Source: Canna indica
Lineage: Eukaryota > Streptophyta > Magnoliopsida > Zingiberales > Cannaceae
Reading direction: 5' to 3'
DNA length: 64,000 bases
Assembly: GCA_034359265.1 (NCBI GenBank)
Contig: CP136893.1
Location: forward strand, 47,503,501-47,567,500
The translations under genes and the position numbers were made by a program. The notes under the pieces are model-generated. The model saw only the letters and a program-made list of their open reading frames with translations. It was not told the origin of the DNA and searched no databases. Shown here piece after piece: positions 58,801 to 64,000 of the stretch. Position 1 is the stretch's first letter; the number at the start of each line of letters is the position of its first letter.

Positions 58801-59103
58801 TATCATCAAAACCGAGATTAAGACCAATGTTGAAAATTTCAAGCCAACACTATTGAGTTGGATGAATATAGTTTATTTTTTGCACAACTATCTTCAGATA
58901 CTTTTTTTTTGTATGCAAAATATGTTTGACTTATCTCTCTTTACTAGATTTAGGAATCGACGTGCTTCAGATTGAGCAATCAGCAGATTATGCTTATGTT
59001 TTCTTCCATCTGGGCTCAAGCTATGTCACCTGAAAATACTCCAGAAAATGAAGAAGCTATTGCCCACACTTTTAGCTTGATACTTCTTTTTTCTGGAGAT
59101 AAG
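55852..59103 (+). pseudogene. EFR3 / SEMI-ROLLED LEAF 2-like gene fragment, intron-containing
   Basis: EFR3-family proteins are ARM-repeat plasma-membrane scaffolds for phosphatidylinositol 4-kinase; rice SRL2 is a member. Exons: 55852-56037 (ITRIPSWKSIVDSRGELNLT); about 56116-56272 (FWSRVCPHNMAKLA, then AKWNERLQKAIDECLTQL in another frame); 56444-56593 (DIMTMMLENIS to LPNISYQNK); 56674-57102 (TFPETLFHQLLLAIVHSDH, FSVILVPSSVCPR, TLSRTVSVFSSS); about 58948-59103 (SSIWAQAMSPENTPENEEAI). Most joints keep GT/AG. Damage: TGG to TGA at 55925, exons lost in the second block with ATGGCCAAG on both sides of the joint, TAA at about 56905, no 5' or 3' ends. Introns show it came by DNA, not retroposition. 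A solo LTR sits in one intron. Symbol left blank because orthology is untested. Confidence 0.85.
57122..58849 (-). mobile_element. Copia solo LTR, minus strand, TSD CTATT
   Basis: It is 1728 bp, TGTTGGGTGAAATGAC to CCAACA, with perfect CTATT at 57117-57121 and 58850-58854. The palindrome array at 57948-58262 has about six units. A TATA box (TTTATAAA in minus sense) is near 57877. It lies in an intron of the EFR3-like pseudogene, so it inserted after the gene fragment existed. Confidence 0.97.
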
Positions 59104-60740
59104 GTAATTGTTTTTGTTATGTCAGTATTATATTTTGCAACTAGAAATTTCATCTTGTAAGTCAAAGTGAAGTTTTAGATATCATAGGATTATGTTATCG
59201 AGAGATGTAATGCAAGTTTACTTCTTCACCACTTTGGCTCTTAAATTAATTAAGCCATGATTGTTTTATTGATTTTTTTTTCTGACTGGACATTTAGTTT
59301 GAATTCCAAATGAATATGATTTGTCTTTTTAAATGTTTTGCCGGCAAAAAACATAAAGGATAATTGAGATCATCTTTGTCTACTTTTTATCATCTAGATT
59401 TTAGTTTCTTAAATTACCATAATTTTATGCACAAGTAGTGAAGCCTTGCAACAGTAGCTTTGATCGAAAGCTTTAATTGCCTTCTAATATATAATGATTT
59501 ATGTTTCTACTTTTGTAGTTTAAGTTCTTTAGTTTTGAAGATGAGGTAAAACTTTTAAGCTTTATTGTAAAACTTTTAGAAGTGGTAATCCATGTCGTCC
59601 TATGCTTGGAATGTTCGGAATCAATCTTATTAGACTTAAATGGCTTGTTGTGTTATGCTAAGCTTTGAACAATACATGATTTATGATATGTTCCTAATTC
59701 ATGAGTTTTTGGAGGTAATGCATGTTCTTTCTATTTATCTGCGGATCACTCTTTGACTATGTTATTTTTATTATAAACCCTTTGTAAATCAACAATAATA
59801 TTTTTTGTCATTTGCATCTATACTTTTTATATTTTCTTTTGTCATTTACTTGCCATATTTTAGTATCTCCTGTCATGTCGTTGGAATTTGACATCTATAC
59901 CTTTTGCAGATTTCAAGGATGATCGTTACATCTATGTTTACCTCAATTTGAGATACGTAGGTATTGAATTATGGCAGATAATTTATTCCACCTCAATTGT
60001 ATAGTTTCCTTATGTTGAATTTGAGTTCTAAGTTATTTTCATGTATTTTTCATGTCAAATCTAGGACCCTATTTGATAAAATTCTTGTCATGACCCTATT
60101 TCATTGTTGGCTCACTACTAAGTTTTCATGTAGTTATTTTTTATATCCACATATATTGTATTATGTATTATCTGATATCATATTATCTTACAGCAAAGCA
60201 AGCCCATCTATGTAGAATAGGAAAGTCTCCGGCAGCAAGCAATAACTGCTATTAGGGTACAAAATGCTTGGAGAGAATTTTTTCTAAACATGTGCATTTG
60301 TTAAATGATATGTTAGCAAATAAACAAATATTGTTCTTTTTAAATTTGATTTAATTATCTAAACAGTATGTAATTTGTATCGATAAAATAATATTTGTAA
60401 TCTATGTCATGCTTAGTTATTATAATATTCAATTTTGAATTTGAGATAGGATGACTTAAAAATTTGCATAACTTTCATAATGTGATAAAGTTGGATGATT
60501 TAAGGATGAATACTCATAATATTATGGCAAAATTAATAATAAATAGTAAGATAGGTTATTTGAGTGTCTTGGAACATATATAGTAAATATATATTTATGA
60601 ATATATATTAATATTGATTGATATAAATATAAATATATATATTTATAATATATATAATATAAATTAATAAATATATTTAATATATTAAAATGTACATTTA
60701 TATATATGAATATATATAATATTTTATATATAATATTATA
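59104..60740. other. AT-rich sequence after the EFR3-like fragment
   Basis: It starts as an intron (GTAATTG). No further EFR3 exon is recognisable. From about 60570 to 60740 it is nearly pure A/T, with ATATATA and AATATAT repeats. The open frames there are chance. Confidence 0.5.
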
Positions 60741-60744
60741 TATA

Positions 60745-60860
60745 TATAGAAATGGGCGCCCCTTTCTGGGTAACTGGCGCTCCGCTAAGGGAGCGCCAAT
60801 TATTAATCCCCACAAGTGGGGGATTAATGCTCCATTGGTGGGGGATTAATCCCCACTGTG
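60745..60860. repeat. Cluster of short GC-rich palindromes
   Basis: GGGCGCCC (about 60755), TGGCGCTCC..GGAGCGCCA (60774-60798), ATTAATCCCCAC..GTGGGGGATTAAT (about 60801-60827) and GGGGATTAATCCCC (60841-60854) lie in 110 bases. They lie between A/T-only DNA and a Copia LTR; function and source unknown. Confidence 0.8.
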
Positions 60861-60886
60861 AGGGTTGATTCATTTTAAACCCAATA

Positions 60887-61636
60887 TGAAATGGGCCAGC
60901 AAAGAGAGAGAGAGAAAAAAAAAGAGCAGCATCTGTTTTGGGCTCGGCCCGGCCCAGGCGGGCCGAACATCCCTCCAGCCACCAATTTTGATTGGTTCCT
61001 TGCATGGAACTCAGTCTATTTTTGACTGTTTCCAGCCAAAAGCTTATCCACCGCCTCAATTACTTGGTAAAAGAAATTTCAGTAACCATCTGATTAAATC
61101 AGACGGAGCAGCAAATTTTATGGAGAGTTTTTCTCCACCAAATTAGGCATGAATTGGTTCTCCTCCTCTATTATAAATAGGGGTCTCATATGCAGTGTCA
61201 AATCATCATCCTAATAATTCTCCGAGCCTCTCATCTATTCCGTTTCTCAGGCAGGATTCCTTTCCAGCAGCTCTCTTCTCCTTCACACCGTCTTAGGCAG
61301 AAGCAAGAAGATCAAGGACGCCGCATCCACAGTTTTCAAGCAGAAGCAGGAATCCAGATTTCGAGGTGCAGAAAAATATCTAAGAACATGCAATATTTCT
61401 CTTTACAGTTTATTAATAAGTTGTATTCTGCTCTTGTATTGGCCGTGTTTTCTCCTCCTTCTAATAAAACCAAGTGCCCTCTTCTCCCCGTGGAGTAGGC
61501 CCGGTACCCCGCCGGGCTGAACCACATAAATTTGGTGTTCTTTGTGTTTTTTCTGGATTTACTCGTTTTGGTATTTTTCCTTTTGGCGTTTGGATTTTTG
61601 GATCCTTGCAGGAAGACCCAATTTCTTCCTAACTGT
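60887..61636 (+). repeat. 5' LTR of Copia element running off the window
   Basis: The right end is set by the primer site at 61639. The left end is not certain; a TG start at 60887 (TGAAATGGGCC) is one candidate, 60857 another. It has a TATA box at 61171 and a pyrimidine-rich U5. The terminal CA expected at the LTR end is not clear. Confidence 0.6.
61171..61179 (+). promoter_or_regulatory. TATA box of the Copia LTR
   Basis: TTATAAATA in CTCTATTATAAATAGGGG, about 490 bases before the gag ATG. Confidence 0.7.
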
Positions 61637-61638
61637 TG

Positions 61639-61650
61639 TGGTATCAAAGC
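61639..61650 (+). other. Primer-binding site of the Copia element
   Basis: TGGTATCAAAGC differs by one base from the Met-tRNA site TGGTATCAGAGC. Confidence 0.8.
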
Positions 61651-61662
61651 CAACAATCCACA

Positions 61663-64000
61663 ATGTCAGGGGCAAAATATAAAATCCAGAAACTGGATCA
61701 TAATGTCAACTACTCATTATGGGCTTTGAAGATCAAAGCAATTTTGATTAAAGAGAACCTTCAGGACACTATTCGTGGGCGAGATGCAATGGAAGGCACT
61801 GAAAGAGAAAAGGATCGAGCCGATGAAAGTGCTAAAGCCACCTTGTACATGAGCATTTACGACGAGGCACTACGAGAAGTTGCATCAGAAAAGACCGCCG
61901 CAGATGTATGGAAAAAGCTTGCCACAATCTACCAAGATAAAACTCTTACAAGTAAGATGACACTTAGACAGAAATTATATTTTTTACGCATGACTGATGA
62001 CACTTCTGTTAAAAATCATATTAGCATTTTTTGCTCTATTCTTGCTGATCTTGAGGATATGGAAGTTAAATTTGAGGAAGAAGATAAAACTTTTATGCTT
62101 CTAATTACTCTCCATGCTTCTTTTAAAAATTTCCGTGAAAGTTTATTGTATGGCAAGAATACTATAACTCTGGATGAAGTGACAACAATGCTAGTATCCA
62201 AGGAGATTGTCGACTCCCAACTTACCACAGGATCCTCTAGAAGCCGTGGAGAAGCCTTGAACACTAGAGGACGAAATAGGTCACGGGACAAAAGCCGGGG
62301 TAAGTTCAGATCTAAATCCAGATCTAAAAATGTGCAGTGCTATTATTGCAAAAAGATGGGACACATCAAATCAGAATGCCGTAAGCTGAAACGGAGACTG
62401 GAGGAACAAAATCAGAACGGGGAAGCATCCTATGCTGATGAGGATGAAAAAGTAGAGGTACTTACTGTTTCTGCTTGTTATGCTAGATCTCAAGATGAAT
62501 GGATTTTAGATTCAGGTTGCTCTTATCATATGACACCGCACCGAGAATGGTTTGCCACATATGAAAATGCTGATGGTAAGGAAGTGCTAATGGGAAATGA
62601 CTCATCATGTCAAGTAGTAGGAGTTGGCTCAGTAAAAATTAAAATGCATGATGGCATTACAAGGACTCTAACTCAGGTATGGCACGTTCCAGGTCTTAAA
62701 AGAAATTTAATTTCTTTATCTTCTCTAGATGCACTTGGATACAAGTATTTAGGCCAAGATGGAGTTTTCAAAGTCACAAAGGAGTCATTAACAGTAATGA
62801 AAGCACTAAAAGTAAACCAACTCTACATCCTGCAAGGCACAACGGTAAAAAGTGTTGCAGCTCTGGTAACTTCTGAACACTCTGATGATGACAATGCAAA
62901 ATTATGACATATGAGACTAGGGCATATTAATGAAAGGAGCATGCTAATACTTGAACAAAAGGGGCTACTTGGAAAACAAAAATTTGCTAAGCTAGACTTA
63001 TGTGAACATTGCATCTATGGCAAACAGAAAAAAGTCTCATTCTCCACAGGGCAACACTATGCAAAAGAAAAATTGGACTACATCCACTCTAATCTATGGG
63101 GGCCATCACCGGTTGAATCTCAAGGAGGAGCTCGATACATGCTCACTTTTATTGATGATTACTCTAGGAAGGTATGGGCTTATTTTATTAAAAATAAATC
63201 TGATGTCTTCTCTAAATTTCAGTCTTGGAAGACAATGATTGAGAAGCAAACCGGTAGAGATGTTCGGCCCCTGCGAACCGACAATGGCCTAGAATTTTGC
63301 AGTGGAGAATTTAAAGATTTTTGCTCCAGAGAAGGGATCATAAGACATCACACAGTTCCCTACACATCTCAGCAGAATGGAGTAGCAGAAAGGATGAACC
63401 GCACCATCATAAAAAGGGTAAGAAGTATGCTTTCTAATGCTAACCTTTCTAAAAGTTTTTGGGTAGAGGCTGCATCCACCGCTTGCTACCTGATAAATCG
63501 ATCACCTTCTTCATCTATTGAATTCAAGACGCCTGAGAAAAAATGGACCGGGTCGCCAGCCTCTTATGACCACCTTAAAATTTTTGGGAGCACTGTCTAT
63601 GTCAGAGTGAATGAAGGAAAATTAGAACCTAGATCAAAGAAATGTATTTTCTTGCGATATCCTAGTGGAGTGAAAGGCTATAAAGTATGGTGTCTAAATA
63701 ACTGTAAAGCAGAAATCCATAGAGATGTAATTTTTGATGAACAGGTACTTTTGAAAATGAAAAAGGAGAACCAAGAAGAGGAGGACTCACAGGAACCTAC
63801 AGTGCCACCAGAAGAAATACCACCTCAGCCTGCTACCAAAGAATTCTGGTTTCCTACACCTACGCCTCGATCGTCTTCCATAGAAGCCAATGACATTGCT
63901 CCATTAGAACAGACCACTGAAGAACATGTGCAGGTCCAGGAGGAGCCACATCGGGTCCAGGAGGAGCAACATCAAGTTGAGGAGGATAATCCTTATTCCA
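61663..64000 (+). pseudogene. Copia gag-pol, one nonsense codon, continues past the window
   Basis: One polyprotein should give coat, protease, integrase and RT. The ATG at 61663 (MSGAKYKIQKLDHNVNYSLW) is preferred over 61636, which lies before and inside the primer site. Gag (UBN2) runs to about 62330; zinc knuckle CYYCKKMGHIKSEC at about 62337-62378; protease motif DSGCSYHMTPHREWF at about 62512. A TGA at 62905 replaces the W of the LWHxRLGH motif, after which the same frame is open to 64000. The integrase zinc finger (H-x3-H type and C-x2-C, LCEHCIYGKQ) and core follow: IDDYSRKVW, RTDNGLEF and AERMNRT are present, but the first catalytic Asp (HSDLWG in relatives) is Asn at about 63089. RT and RNase H would lie beyond the window. 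One stop and one active-site change: the youngest-looking element here, yet inactive. Confidence 0.93.

Overview
This window is plant nuclear DNA, probably from a monocot (the monocot guess is weak). It is almost entirely nested transposable elements in various states of decay. Evidence for a plant: Copia retrotransposons with initiator-Met-tRNA primer sites, CACTA DNA transposons with TNP2 and TNPA-like genes, TAA-flanked Tourist-like MITEs, a tRNA-derived SINE remnant, a fragment of the chloroplast gene ycf1, and a broken EFR3/SEMI-ROLLED LEAF 2-like gene with plant-type introns. I found no intact host gene, no tRNA or rRNA gene and no CRISPR array.

Layout. 1-14943: remains of a Ty3-type LTR carrying an 18-unit, 28-bp minisatellite. 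A Copia element with TSD CAGGC (1483-14147) is inserted in it; that element has a gag remnant but no pol. Its 3' LTR is split by a 6.9-kb CACTA transposon (6864-13785, TSD AGA) with broken TNP2 and TNPA-like genes. 15405-17914: Ty3 solo LTR. 18890-24640: large inverted repeat interrupted by a deleted CACTA copy (19811-23195, TSD CTT) and a MITE (23612-24417). 24640-28000: low-copy sequence with a SINE remnant. 28000-35061: MITEs, a decayed CACTA end, a gag scrap and a minus-strand Copia LTR. 35065-42500: a Copia 5' LTR plus gag, split by a Copia solo LTR (TSD TATCT) and a Ty3 solo LTR, the latter itself holding a reverse Copia solo LTR (TSD GGAAT). 42530-49690: LTR remnants, a MITE dimer, and a minus-strand gag plus 5' LTR carrying a chloroplast ycf1 fragment. 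49699-52108: a TIR element holding a third, end-deleted CACTA. 52109-54110: nothing recognisable. 54118-59103: a foldback, then the EFR3-like pseudogene with a Copia solo LTR in one of its introns. 60887-64000: 5' part of a comparatively well preserved Copia element (gag, protease, integrase) running off the window.

All coding capacity belongs to transposons: TNP2 (transposase) and TNPA-like (DNA-binding) genes in the CACTAs, gag or gag-pol in the Copias. All copies are broken. Several nonsense changes are TGG to TGA/TAG, CGA to TGA or CAG to TAG, the C-to-T type expected in methylated, silenced repeats. Where both ends of an element are visible, target-site duplications give an unambiguous order of insertion.
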